Assembly (NCBI GenBank): GCA_039199225.1
Contig: JBCCSZ010000235.1
Span: forward strand, 1 to 12,709
DNA from: JBCCSZ01 sp039199225
GTDB taxonomy: Bacteria > Bacteroidota > Bacteroidia > Chitinophagales > Saprospiraceae
Direction of reading: 5' to 3'
DNA: 12,709 nt
Both the position numbers and the translations under genes were made by a program. A model generated the notes under the pieces. It did no database searches. It saw only the letters and a list, made by a program, of their open reading frames with translations, and was not told the origin of the DNA. Numbering within the stretch: the first letter of the stretch is position 1; each line of letters opens with the position of its first letter. This document shows positions 1 to 8,192 of the stretch, piece after piece.

Positions 1-2290
1 ATCAACTGACAACTGTTGGCATCTGTAATGGTCAGGTCGTATTTGTCAGGACTCAATTTGCTCAACAACAAACTGGTATCGCCCGTTTCCCATTGAATGT
101 CATAGGGCTCATTGCCGCCACGAACCTGAATTTCAATACTGCCATTGGCACTGCCTGCACATCCAACATTTATGATGTTGACAATATCTACCGCCAATGG
201 GTCGGGTTCATCCACCCGGATGATGTCGCTGGTATAGCCACAATTACTGGAATCCCGAATCGTCAAGGAGTAATTACCTGCCCGCACCTGCCCGAGGTCT
301 TCCGTCGTTGCCCCTGTATTCCAACTGTATTCATAAGGGGTTCTTCCACCACTTACGATGACGTCAATGTTGCCATCTGCCAGCGAATGACAGCTTGCGT
401 CTTCCAAATTGGCCACCACCACATCCAGCGGATCGGGCTCTTGTATTTCAATTGTGTCTGTCACCAAAATACAACCGGCAGCGCCTGTGATCGTACAAAC
501 ATAGGCCCCTTTTGACAATCCATCGATGAACGCCTGTGTATCTCCATTGTTCCACTGATAGCTAAAGCCCTGCGCGTTCCACAAGGGTGTAATCAGTACA
601 CTTCCATCCGACCGACCACTGCAACTGATGTCCGAAGAAAAGGAAAGAACATATTCTAAAGGCACCAAAAAATCCAAATCTATGGTATCACTGACAAAAA
701 CGCAGCCATTGGCATCCGTTACCGTCAATACATAATCCCCTTTGCCCAAGCCCATCCGATCTTTCTGCCTTTCCCCATCCGACCAATTGTATTCGTAGGG
801 TGCCGTTCCCCCCTTGATCGAGAACAAAATAAATCCATCGTCTATTCCTGGACAGGCTGGTTCTTGAATGGCGATGCGGTCAAAGCCAATGAGCCCTGGC
901 GCTTCGATTTCAAAATCATCAAATTCCTTTCGGCAGCCATTGGCATCGGTCAACGTCAGGTGATAAACACCACTTTCCAGCTCCGCTAAATCCTTGCTCA
1001 TAGCGCCATTGCTCCATTGATAAGTATAAGGCATGGTACCGCCGCTCACTGTGAGATCGATGCGACCATCGTTTACCCCATTGCAAGAGGCAGCCTGGAT
1101 GAAGGCATCAATGCTTAGTTCGCCAGGTTCCATCAAGACAATCGCTTCAGAAACCAGTTGACAGTTGTTGGCATCTGTTACGGTCAGTTGGTACGTTCCC
1201 AGGCCCAGGCCCGTAGCGTCTTCCATGTTGGATGCATCCGACCAACTGTAGACATAAGGCTCAGTTCCTCCATCGACAGACACATCTACAGCCCCGTTCA
1301 ATGCCCCAAAGCAGGCTGGCATCCGGATTTGATTGACTGAAATTCCTAGGGAAGCTGGCTCTGTCACTTCTACTGCCGATAATACAGCACTGCAACTGTT
1401 GTCGTCTGTCACGGTCAGATCGTACAGGCCAGCCGACAGTCCATCGACGAGGGCCTCTGTGCGACCATTGCTCCAGGTGTATTGATATGGCGGTGTACCA
1501 CCTGAAACCGCGACAGCCAGAAGGCCATCTGTTCCATCCTTACAACTGACAGACTGCTGATCCATCAAGATGATATCCAACGTATCCGGAGAGCCGACGA
1601 AGAGGTCGTTGAGGACATTGACACAAGTTCCTTCGCTGATGGTAACGGAATATTTGGCAGAGGGCAACTGACTGATGTCTTCGGTTGTTGCTCCATTGCT
1701 CCACAGAAAATTGGGATTGCCAGAGAGGATATTGATGTCGATACTTCCATCCGACGAATTGGGACAGGAAGTCGGTTCGATCACTATATTGGTATCAACC
1801 ACGACAGACGGGCCGTTGATGAGGACCACAGGTAAAATCAAGGAACAATTTGCTCCGGATTGGTCGCTGATGGTGATTCGGTAGGAACCCTGGCGGAGGT
1901 TGTTTAAAGTAGTCTCGCTGGTCTGGCCGCTGAGGCTACCTACGACGGGACCGTTCCATTGGTAGTCGTAAGGGGCCAGTCCATTGGCGGGTTCCAAGCG
2001 AATAAGTCCGTCCGCTCCATTGCAGTCGGACACGTCCTTTACCTCATTGATTGCAATGGCAGTAATACTTGCAAGGGTCTCCACTTGAATGGAATCCGCT
2101 TGTTGACAACCATTCGCGTCTGTGATACGAACGCTGTGTGTCGTTTGACTTCCAGGCAAAGCAGCGTTGGCCCGAATCCTGGATCGATTGCTGCCATTGC
2201 TCCAACTCAGCTCATAGGGAGGCGTGCCGCTGGTTCCGGGGATGGCTGTCAAAATGGTACTGCCATTGGCGCAAATCAATTGATCCGCTG
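1..2290 (-). repeat. Tandem SprB-type protein repeats (at least ten units)
   Basis: Ten units of roughly 57-80 residues (mostly near 75) follow each other in the giant protein. A typical unit starts with a Cys-x-G-x-x-D-G segment, continues with SGGTxPYxYxWSNG, then a Gly-x-Tyr-x-LTVTDANGC strand, and ends in a Glu-Pro linker. Units begin near 2285, 2040, 1780, 1555, 1325, 1095, 870, 635, 395 and 165; the tenth is cut by the window edge. Every one of the ten keeps two cysteines, one near each end, which suggests one disulfide per unit or between neighbours. Units 3 (about 1780-1610) and 8 (about 635-430) lack the GGxxPY turn. The DNA has diverged, but the bases coding for the DANGC strand remain recognisably similar, for example 5-35 against 1157-1187. 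Confidence 0.88.
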
Positions 2291-4448
2291 CTGGGCTGAT
2301 CTCAATCCCTGGCAGCTCATGGACCTTGAAGTCCATGACAATGACATCCGAGCAGCCAAAATCAGTGATGGATTGGATGTAAAATGAAGTATCAGATAAA
2401 ATTTGAACACTGGAAGACGATAGGGAATCTGCCCCTGAAGAAGGATCGCGGGCAAAATACCTCAATCGACCACCAGTCAAATTATCGTCATTGATATCCA
2501 GTGTGGCTAAATCAAAGCGTTCACCAAAGCAAACTGCCGGGTTTTCATTGCTGCTGAGAATTGGAATTGGACGGACAATCAGTTGAATGGCTTGTCTTTC
2601 GGAAGAACAACCCGCATCCAAAGAATCTACCAGGTAGTAAAAACCGCTGGTTGAGACCAATCCTAGGTTCAATTGAGGTCCGGTAGCAATTGCTTGGGTG
2701 GCCGTCGGTGCTGCATACCAATAGTACGCACCTGCTGCAGGCGTGCTAACGTTTAAGACGGCTTGCTCCCCTTGACATACTCTCACCTCTTCGACCCTTG
2801 GTGCAGGAATAAAGGTATCATCTGCCATGCCGTTGCAGTTTTCATCGAGGCCATTGCAGAGAATTTCAGCAGCAGAAGGATTGATTTCAAATAACGCATC
2901 ATCGCAATCTAGGGCGTTGGAAACGTAATTTGGAGGGATATTGGGTACGCAGCTTGAAATGGGTTCGTTGGGGTCGCCAAAACCATCGCCATCCAGGTCT
3001 AGAAAGTATTGAAACAAGGAAGTTCCCAAATCTTGAGCGCCATAAAAGCTGATTTGATCCAGGGCGATGTCGCTTTTGAAGCTCGTTCCTCTTGTGGCAA
3101 CAAAACGAAATTGTACGACACGGTCGTGAAAAAAGCCTAAGTCAATGAATTGTCGAAACCATTGATCGCCTTGATCACCAGATAAAATCCAAAGCAACAC
3201 CCAATTTTGCCCCCCGTCAATGGAGGCTTCGAGTTGAAGGCTGCCTGTTTCTGAACCGTACATATGGTAAAAGAAAGAGAGGTGGCAATTCGATTGACTG
3301 GTGTCTATCATCAAGCAATTCGACCGCAGTTCTGTGAGGCTCGCCAAGGGACATTCGCGATTGCTGGCTTCCGTATAGATGTACTGCCCGCCTCCACTGA
3401 TGTCATCCGAAGGCCCGGTTTTGCTAGAAGTGGTCGCTCCACGGTTGACCAACCAATCTTGGTCGTCTGTAGAAACATTGTACCAGCTACCGCTCAGGTT
3501 GCAGTCATCAGCGCAGCTCCTTCCACAGGGATTTTGCGCATCGAAGGTCTCCTCCAAACTAGGTGGCGGCGGCAGGCAATCGGTTGTAAACTGGAGTTGG
3601 CAGGAATTCGGGGAATAGACATCTGCTCCACAAAGCTGACGGACATACAGATCGTAGGTGGAAAATTCTTCCAATCCCGTCAGTAAAAACGGTAGGCCAG
3701 CCGTGCAGGGAACAACTTGAATGAATCCATCGGAGGAAGTACCAGCCGAGTCGGGTTGAAAACCGGGCGGACCATATTCGACAATAAAATCTGTGCAGGA
3801 GGTATTGGCAGAACTCCAAAAAAGCTCGACCCCGCTGGCGCTGATGCTCCGAATGGAAACATCTGTTGGTGGCTGACAAATATTGTCCGAAAAAACCAAT
3901 TCTACAAATTGCACCCAACCAGTGTTATCCGCTTGTACATCACAAACCTGCAAAATCCAATTGCCCAGCGGATTGCTGCCATCGTTGAAATCGTTGAGGT
4001 TGCCTTCTGGCAAAAAAGTACCTATAAAGGGAGGCACCGCATTTTGGATGGACGTACACGCTCTTCTGCTAAAAATGGTGGGAGCTGTGCAGGCAGGGCT
4101 GGTGGGATCGCCATAATTTTGGCCACCTCGCCCATTTTTGAGTGACAAAGGAATGCGAACACCTGATGGAGATGTTAGGCTAATTTCTAAATCCCCTACC
4201 CAATCGTGCTCGATGATCAAGCGAATTTCTTCCAGCAACACATCTGCCCCCAATTGACTGCCAGGGGCATTTTGTACATCAATAGCATAGTTGCTCGAGG
4301 CCGTACAACTGGCATCGGGAATGGCAAAAAACAAGCCGCAATCCGTGCTGTTCGTTTCAATCGTTTGCGCCCATCCATCGACTAGAAAAGTGAAAAAAAA
4401 CAAAGCGATGACGGGACGGTGGCAAAAAAGGCCCTTCCGTAACTTCAT
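1..4448 (-). CDS. Giant multidomain secreted/surface protein with SprB-type repeats (N-terminal part, runs off left edge)
   Basis: An open frame runs without a stop from ATG at 4448 to the left edge, 1482 codons, so the C-terminus is missing. Residues 1-27 are a signal peptide (basic start, IALFFFTFLV core, cleavage near WAQ). Domains in order: P domain (proprotein convertase type) about 45-185, with HDWVGDLEISLTSPSG and GNWILQVCD; fibronectin III about 192-285, ending TYDLYVRQLCG; MAM-like domain about 290-468, starting EETFDAQNPCG; a DLDGDGFGD plus CNGLDENCNG MopE-like metal-binding segment about 478-540; two Ig-like segments about 545-708; then SprB-type repeats from about 715 to the edge. 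No protease domain accompanies the P domain. In this phylum such proteins are exported by the type IX system and serve in adhesion or gliding, but the C-terminal sorting domain that would prove this lies outside the window. The start is preceded by an A-rich stretch with no Shine-Dalgarno. It is not SprB itself as far as can be judged; the role in adhesion is inferred. Confidence 0.9.
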   Translation of the reverse strand, partial: MKLRKGLFCHRPVIALFFFTFLVDGWAQTIETNSTDCGLFFAIPDASCTASSNYAIDVQNAPGSQLGADVLLEEIRLIIEHDWVGDLEISLTSPSGVRIPLSLKNGRGGQNYGDPTSPACTAPTIFSRRACTSIQNAVPPFIGTFLPEGNLNDFNDGSNPLGNWILQVCDVQADNTGWVQFVELVFSDNICQPPTDVSIRSISASGVELFWSSANTSCTDFIVEYGPPGFQPDSAGTSSDGFIQVVPCTAGLPFLLTGLEEFSTYDLYVRQLCGADVYSPNSCQLQFTTDCLPPPPSLEETFDAQNPCGRSCADDCNLSGSWYNVSTDDQDWLVNRGATTSSKTGPSDDISGGGQYIYTEASNRECPLASLTELRSNCLMIDTSQSNCHLSFFYHMYGSETGSLQLEASIDGGQNWVLLWILSGDQGDQWFRQFIDLGFFHDRVVQFRFVATRGTSFKSDIALDQISFYGAQDLGTSLFQYFLDLDGDGFGDPNEPISSCVPNIPPNYVSNALDCDDALFEINPSAAEILCNGLDENCNGMADDTFIPAPRVEEVRVCQGEQAVLNVSTPAAGAYYWYAAPTATQAIATGPQLNLGLVSTSGFYYLVDSLDAGCSSERQAIQLIVRPIPILSSNENPAVCFGERFDLATLDINDDNLTGGRLRYFARDPSSGADSLSSSSVQILSDTSFYIQSITDFGCSDVIVMDFKVHELPGIEISPAADQLICANGSTILTAIPGTSGTPPYELSWSNGSNRSRIRANAALPGSQTTHSVRITDANGCQQADSIQVETLASITAIAINEVKDVSDCNGADGLIRLEPANGLAPYDYQWNGPVVGSLSGQTSETTLNNLRQGSYRITISDQSGANCSLILPVVLINGPSVVVDTNIVIEPTSCPNSSDGSIDINILSGNPNFLWSNGATTEDISQLPSAKYSVTISEGTCVNVLNDLFVGSPDTLDIILMDQQSVSCKDGTDGLLAVAVSGGTPPYQYTWSNGRTEALVDGLSAGLYDLTVTDDNSCSAVLSAVEVTEPASLGISVNQIRMPACFGALNGAVDVSVDGGTEPYVYSWSDASNMEDATGLGLGTYQLTVTDANNCQLVSEAIVLMEPGELSIDAFIQAASCNGVNDGRIDLTVSGGTMPYTYQWSNGAMSKDLAELESGVYHLTLTDANGCRKEFDDFEIEAPGLIGFDRIAIQEPACPGIDDGFILFSIKGGTAPYEYNWSDGERQKDRMGLGKGDYVLTVTDANGCVFVSDTIDLDFLVPLEYVLSFSSDISCSGRSDGSVLITPLWNAQGFSYQWNNGDTQAFIDGLSKGAYVCTITGAAGCILVTDTIEIQEPDPLDVVVANLEDASCHSLADGNIDVIVSGGRTPYEYSWNTGATTEDLGQVRAGNYSLTIRDSSNCGYTSDIIRVDEPDPLAVDIVNIINVGCAGSANGSIEIQVRGGNEPYDIQWETGDTSLLLSKLSPDKYDLTITDANSCQL
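2825..3017 (-). other. MopE-like / calcium-loop segment within the giant protein
   Basis: About residues 478-540 read YFLDLDGDGFGDP, later LDCDD, then CNGLDENCNGMADD. The DxDxDGxG string is a calcium-loop pattern, and the pair of Cys-Asn-Gly motifs matches the 'putative metal-binding' MopE-type repeat family common in large secreted proteins of Bacteroidota and Myxococcota. It sits between the MAM-like domain and the Ig-like segments. That it binds metal is inferred from the acidic loop pattern. Confidence 0.75.
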
Positions 4449-4537
4449 AGTAAGTTTTCAGTTCTGAATTTAGGATGTTCTCCCACTGCTTTTGGCTGTC
4501 GACTGTCGCGAAACTGTAGCAAACAGACTGTTTTTTA

Positions 4538-4551
4538 ACCTGAATTCAGGT
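4538..4551. promoter_or_regulatory. 14-bp perfect palindrome upstream of the giant-protein gene
   Basis: ACCTGAATTCAGGT is its own reverse complement and lies 90 bases upstream of the ATG at 4448. A palindrome of this length in a promoter region could be an operator for a dimeric regulator. No second copy is seen in the window, and no regulator can be named. Confidence 0.3.
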
Positions 4552-4915
4552 GAGTGGCATTTTGATATGCTGAAAATAGGGAATTTTTCAGAATGTGTTG
4601 TAAAAAAGCTCGAAACTGATGTCGGACTGATGAAGATTTAGTGTTGAGTCCCAAAAGAATTGTGATAACAATCGTCACTACAGCTCTAAATAAATGACCC
4701 ATAATCAGAAGTACTGCCCTAATAATCAGTGGATTAGTTCGAGGCCAAGCGGCAGAATTTAGTCACAAATTGTGTAGTTGCTCTGTTATTAGGATTATCC
4801 AATGATCTATCTTGCCTTCGAATTGATCGATAAAGCAGTAGTAACACTTTTCACGAAATTTATTTGTTCTAAGTTGCGATTCTACCAGCAAGCTAGGTAG
4901 CAGAAGGTTTGTGTA

Positions 4916-4984
4916 ATGGCGCGGAAGAAAGTTGCCCGTTTGAATAAATCGCAGCCTAGATTTTTCAATCAGCGTACCGCTTGA
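4916..4984 (+). CDS. Possible 22-residue basic peptide
   Basis: ATG at 4916 opens a 22-codon frame ending in TGA at 4982-4984, with a product starting MARKKVARLNK and rich in Lys and Arg (7 of 22). AGAAGG, a Shine-Dalgarno-like string, lies 9 bases before the ATG. The main genes here do not use such sites, so it stands out but may be chance. No family is recognised. This is a weak candidate, listed because it lies on the plus strand in otherwise empty sequence upstream of a hairpin with a plus-strand T-tract. Confidence 0.15.
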   Translation: MARKKVARLNKSQPRFFNQRTA

Positions 4985-5065
4985 AGATGCAGGTCATTTT
5001 CAAGTATAGCAGAATACTCGTAATACTAATTTTGTCCTTAAGCTGAGTTGATGTTGATATGGGAA

Positions 5066-5114
5066 ACCTGCCAGGGTATTTAGATTTACCAAAATACCAG
5101 GGCAGGTCTTTTTA
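5066..5114. terminator. Strong hairpin after leuS, with the T-tract on the plus strand
   Basis: ACCTGCC-AG-GGTATTT (5066-5081) pairs with AAATACC-AG-GGCAGGT (5092-5107): two 7-bp helices separated by a 2x2 internal loop, with a 10-base apical loop. On the minus strand it begins 7 bases after the leuS stop, so it is well placed as the leuS terminator, although only TTTCCC follows there. On the plus strand it is followed by CTTTTTATTAT, a better intrinsic-terminator tail, and the internal loop becomes tandem A-G mismatches. It may work in both directions. Confidence 0.7.
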
Positions 5115-7979
5115 TTATCCTACGACGATGTTGATCATCCGCTTGGGTACGACAATGACTTTGCGAACGGTCTTGCCTTCCAACCACTTTTGAATACCTT
5201 CCAGTGCCACTGCCTCTTTTTCAATGGTTTCCTTGGCGGCATCTGCCGGAAATTCCATTGTCAGGCGGGTTTTACCATTGATGGCGATCGGATAGGTAAA
5301 GGCATCTTCCTTCAGATATTCCTCGTTCAATGCTGGATATTCCGTCAGGTGAATGCTCGTTTCATGTCCCAATTGATGCCACAACTCCTCACTCATATGC
5401 GGTGCAAAGGGTGCTATCAAGCGAAGCATCGGATTCATAATCTGCTTCTTACTGCTTTTCAGCTTGGACAGTTCATTGGTAGCCACCATAAAAGCACTGA
5501 CACAAGTATTGAAAGAAAAGCGCTCAATGTCCTCCGTTACTTTCTTGATGGTCTTGTGCAAAATCTTAAACTCCGCCTTGGTCGGCTCTTCGTCTGAGCA
5601 ATGGAAATCTCCTTGACCGTCGAAGAAAAGCGCCCAGAATTTTCTCAAGAAACGAGAGACCCCATCGATGCCCTTTGTGTCCCAGGGCTTGGCTTGCTCG
5701 ATCGGCCCCAGGAACATCTCATACAGGCGGAAACAGTCCGATCCATAGCGTTCCACCACATCATCCGGATTGATGACATTGAAATACCGCTTGGACATTT
5801 TTCCAACTTCCGACTTAGTGTGCAGGCGACCTTCGGTTTGTTCGCCCTTCGGCTGGAAGACCCCATTTTGATAGGTCCCTTCTACACATTCAAATGCAGC
5901 GCCCTCAAATTCTGGCCGCCACTCTGTGAATTGACGAATACCTTCCGCATTCAGATGCGAATTATCCGTGCCGTAATCAGCCACATAGGCTACGTAGACC
6001 GGCATTCGGGCAAAATCTTCGATGCCGCGCTCTTCGGCCAGCTTGGCGCATACGAATTGACTTTGTCCATCCTTCTTTTCCTTGGATAGATAAAGGTATT
6101 CTATCACGCCCTGGATCATCCCCTGGTTGATGAGCTTCTGAAAGGGCTCAATCGTTGGCAAATGACCCAAATCATACAAGAACTTGTGCCATACCCGAGC
6201 ATACATCAAGTGTCCTACCGCATGTTCCGTTCCTCCAACGTACAAATCGACATCCCGCCAATAATTGATGGCCTCCTGACCAGCGAAAGTCTCCGCATTG
6301 GTCGCATCCATGTATCGTAGATAATACCAAGACGAGCCAGCAAAACCGGGCATGGTGTCTGTTTCATGGAAAAAACCATCGGGTCGATTGACCCACTCGG
6401 TCTTCCGGGCCAGCGGCGACTTACCGCCAGAGGCTGGCTTGAAATCGTCCAATTCTGGCAGTTCCAGAGGCAGGTCCTCCTCTTTCAAAGGATAAGAAAC
6501 CCCTGCAGCATCGTATATGACTGGAAAAGGCTCACCCCAGTAGCGCTGGCGACTGTAAATGGCATCTCTCAGCTTATAGTTGATTTGCTTTTTGCCAATT
6601 TTTCTCTGTTCAATGGCATCAAGGGTCGCCTGAATGGCATCCAGAACTTCCATTCCATTGAGGAAATCAGAATTGATCATGGTACCCACCTTATCTTCGA
6701 TGGTAGCGCCCGGATGAGCAGACTTATCGATGATGTCGATAATGGGCAATCCAAATTTTTCGGCGAAGCGACGGTCGCGCTCATCATCGGCCGGGACAGC
6801 CATGATGGCCCCCGTTCCATAATCTTTCAATACATATTCGCTGATCCAGATCGGAACGCGCTCCTTGTTGAATGGATTGATGGCGTAAGCTCCGGTGAAA
6901 GCGCCCGTGACGGTCTTTACATCGCTCATCCGTTCGCGCTCGGAGCGGGTATTGACGTAGTCAAGGTATTTGTCGATGTCTCCTTTTTGCTCTGCGGTAG
7001 TCAACTCGGCGACCAAGTCGTGCTCAGGTGCTACCACCATGAAGGTCGCTCCGAAGATCGTATCAGGACGGGTGGTAAAAATCTCCAGCTTTTCGTCTGA
7101 GCCTTCCAGGTCGAAAAACATTTGCGCACCAATGGATTTTCCGATCCAATTGGCTTGCATTTTCTTCATGGCATCCGACCATTCGAGGGTATCCAGATCC
7201 GATAGCAGCCTTTCGGCATAGGCGGTGATCCGCAGGGACCACTGCAACATCGGTCTACGCTCCACCGGATGACCACCCCGCTCGGACAAGCCATCTTTGA
7301 CCTCGTCGTTGGCCAGTACTGTCCCTAAAGCTTCACACCAGTTTACAAAGGTTTGTTTCTTGTAAGCCAAACGATAATTCATCAATACATCATCCTTTGC
7401 TTTAGCATCCATTGCCGACCAGGCAGCCGAATCAAAGCTCAATTCCTCCGAGCAGGCCGCTTTCAAACCCTCCGTCCCGTGCGCATCAAAGTGAGCAATT
7501 AATGCTTCAATGGACCTTGCCTTCGCCTGTTCTTGGTCGTACCAATGTTGAAACAACTGCAAGAAAATCCACTGTGTCCACTTGTAATAGCTGGGCTTGG
7601 AAGTATTGACCTCCCGGCTCCAATCGAAGCTGAAGCCCAAATTGTCCAACTGGGAACGATAACGAGCGATGTTTTCAGCGGTAGATTTTGCCGGATGTAC
7701 CCCCATTTGAATGGCATATTGTTCGGCAGGCAATCCAAAGGCATCGTAGCCCATGGGATGCAGGACATTGAAGCCTCTCAGACGCTTGTAACGAGCAAAG
7801 ATGTCGGAAGCAATGTACCCAAGCGGATGCCCGACGTGCAAGCCGGAGCCCGAAGGATAAGGAAACATATCTAGTACGTAATATTTCGGCTTATCGCTCT
7901 GATTCGATACCTTGTAAACGTCCTGGTCTTCCCAATACGTTTTCCATTTTTTTTCAATATCCCGGGGACGGTAATCCAT
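5115..7979 (-). CDS. leuS: Leucyl-tRNA synthetase
   Basis: A cytosolic class I aminoacyl-tRNA synthetase that charges tRNA-Leu with leucine using ATP. The HIGH signature is HVGH at residues 48-51 (within PYPSGSGLHVGHPLGY) and the KMSKS signature is KMSKR at 727-731. The CP1 editing domain, which hydrolyses mischarged tRNA, shows FTTRPDTIFGATF near 300 and GTGAIMAVPADDERD near 387, with its conserved Asp cluster. SWYYLRYMDA precedes the C-terminal half, and the end matches the anticodon-binding and C-terminal domains. At 954 residues it is about 90 longer than the E. coli enzyme. Extra length is visible near 150-205 (an Ala/Asp-rich helical insertion) and between about 615 and 720, before KMSKR. 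After NWC (213-215), where the E. coli enzyme carries a zinc-binding Cys cluster, this protein has only the single Cys. ATG at 7979 starts the conserved MDYRPRDIEKKW opening. The gene stands alone and diverges from the gene at 8193. Confidence 0.98.
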   Translation of the reverse strand: MDYRPRDIEKKWKTYWEDQDVYKVSNQSDKPKYYVLDMFPYPSGSGLHVGHPLGYIASDIFARYKRLRGFNVLHPMGYDAFGLPAEQYAIQMGVHPAKSTAENIARYRSQLDNLGFSFDWSREVNTSKPSYYKWTQWIFLQLFQHWYDQEQAKARSIEALIAHFDAHGTEGLKAACSEELSFDSAAWSAMDAKAKDDVLMNYRLAYKKQTFVNWCEALGTVLANDEVKDGLSERGGHPVERRPMLQWSLRITAYAERLLSDLDTLEWSDAMKKMQANWIGKSIGAQMFFDLEGSDEKLEIFTTRPDTIFGATFMVVAPEHDLVAELTTAEQKGDIDKYLDYVNTRSERERMSDVKTVTGAFTGAYAINPFNKERVPIWISEYVLKDYGTGAIMAVPADDERDRRFAEKFGLPIIDIIDKSAHPGATIEDKVGTMINSDFLNGMEVLDAIQATLDAIEQRKIGKKQINYKLRDAIYSRQRYWGEPFPVIYDAAGVSYPLKEEDLPLELPELDDFKPASGGKSPLARKTEWVNRPDGFFHETDTMPGFAGSSWYYLRYMDATNAETFAGQEAINYWRDVDLYVGGTEHAVGHLMYARVWHKFLYDLGHLPTIEPFQKLINQGMIQGVIEYLYLSKEKKDGQSQFVCAKLAEERGIEDFARMPVYVAYVADYGTDNSHLNAEGIRQFTEWRPEFEGAAFECVEGTYQNGVFQPKGEQTEGRLHTKSEVGKMSKRYFNVINPDDVVERYGSDCFRLYEMFLGPIEQAKPWDTKGIDGVSRFLRKFWALFFDGQGDFHCSDEEPTKAEFKILHKTIKKVTEDIERFSFNTCVSAFMVATNELSKLKSSKKQIMNPMLRLIAPFAPHMSEELWHQLGHETSIHLTEYPALNEEYLKEDAFTYPIAINGKTRLTMEFPADAAKETIEKEAVALEGIQKWLEGKTVRKVIVVPKRMINIVVG

Positions 7980-8037
7980 CGTATGACAATTTTATTTTGT
8001 GTACAACTGCGATAGGGTAAAATTGGTTTCTTAACAG

Positions 8038-8045
8038 CAAAACTA
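8038..8045 (-). promoter_or_regulatory. Possible -7 promoter box of leuS
   Basis: TAGTTTTG on the minus strand fits the Bacteroidota -7 consensus TAnnTTTG exactly and lies 58 bases upstream of the leuS ATG. No TTG box sits at the usual 17-23 base spacing above it, so the assignment is weak. Confidence 0.3.
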
Positions 8046-8192
8046 GCGAAGCAAAAGCTGCTCGATTTCGTTGAATCGCGAAAATATGGAAAATTGAGGA
8101 AATAATGATTGAACCACTGCATACAATAATAATTGACCATAATTTGTTATATTTCCCGACCTAAACCGTAAGGCTTAAAAAACGACCTCCTC

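Larger units (their letters stand above)
4449..5114. other. Non-coding stretch between the giant-protein gene and leuS
   Basis: This 666-base stretch has no convincing protein gene. It must hold the promoter of the giant protein on the minus strand, yet no full TAnnTTTG box is seen there. It contains a 14-bp perfect palindrome (4538-4551), a 5-bp inverted repeat ATTGT-GATA-ACAAT (4659-4672), two copies of ATAATCAG 21 bases apart (4701 and 4722), a possible tiny basic ORF (4916-4984), a plus-strand TAATTTTG box (5027-5034) and the hairpin next to leuS (5066-5107). I see no tRNA or transposase remnant. Confidence 0.6.

Noticed and set aside
1..2290. Regular repeats considered as a CRISPR array or tandem DNA repeats
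   Set aside because: Units are protein-level SprB-type repeats of about 75 codons with diverged DNA, without constant repeats and unique spacers.
93..4145. Several plus-strand open frames of 60-142 codons opposite the giant protein
   Set aside because: They lie wholly inside the continuous minus-strand frame, whose repeats and domains are clear; their products have no recognisable domains and arise from the repeated low-stop sequence.
4659..4672. ATTGT-GATA-ACAAT as a lac-type or CRP-type operator
   Set aside because: The likeness is to proteobacterial sites and only 5-bp arms are present; no matching regulator is known here, so it is kept only as a minor inverted repeat.
5190..7874. Plus-strand open frames up to 244 codons opposite leuS
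   Set aside because: LeuRS is unmistakable over the whole interval; the antisense frames are by-products of its codon use and have no own upstream signals.
7871..8140. 89-codon minus-strand frame overlapping the leuS start
   Set aside because: It overlaps the leuS N-terminus in another frame and covers the divergent promoter region; no domain is seen.
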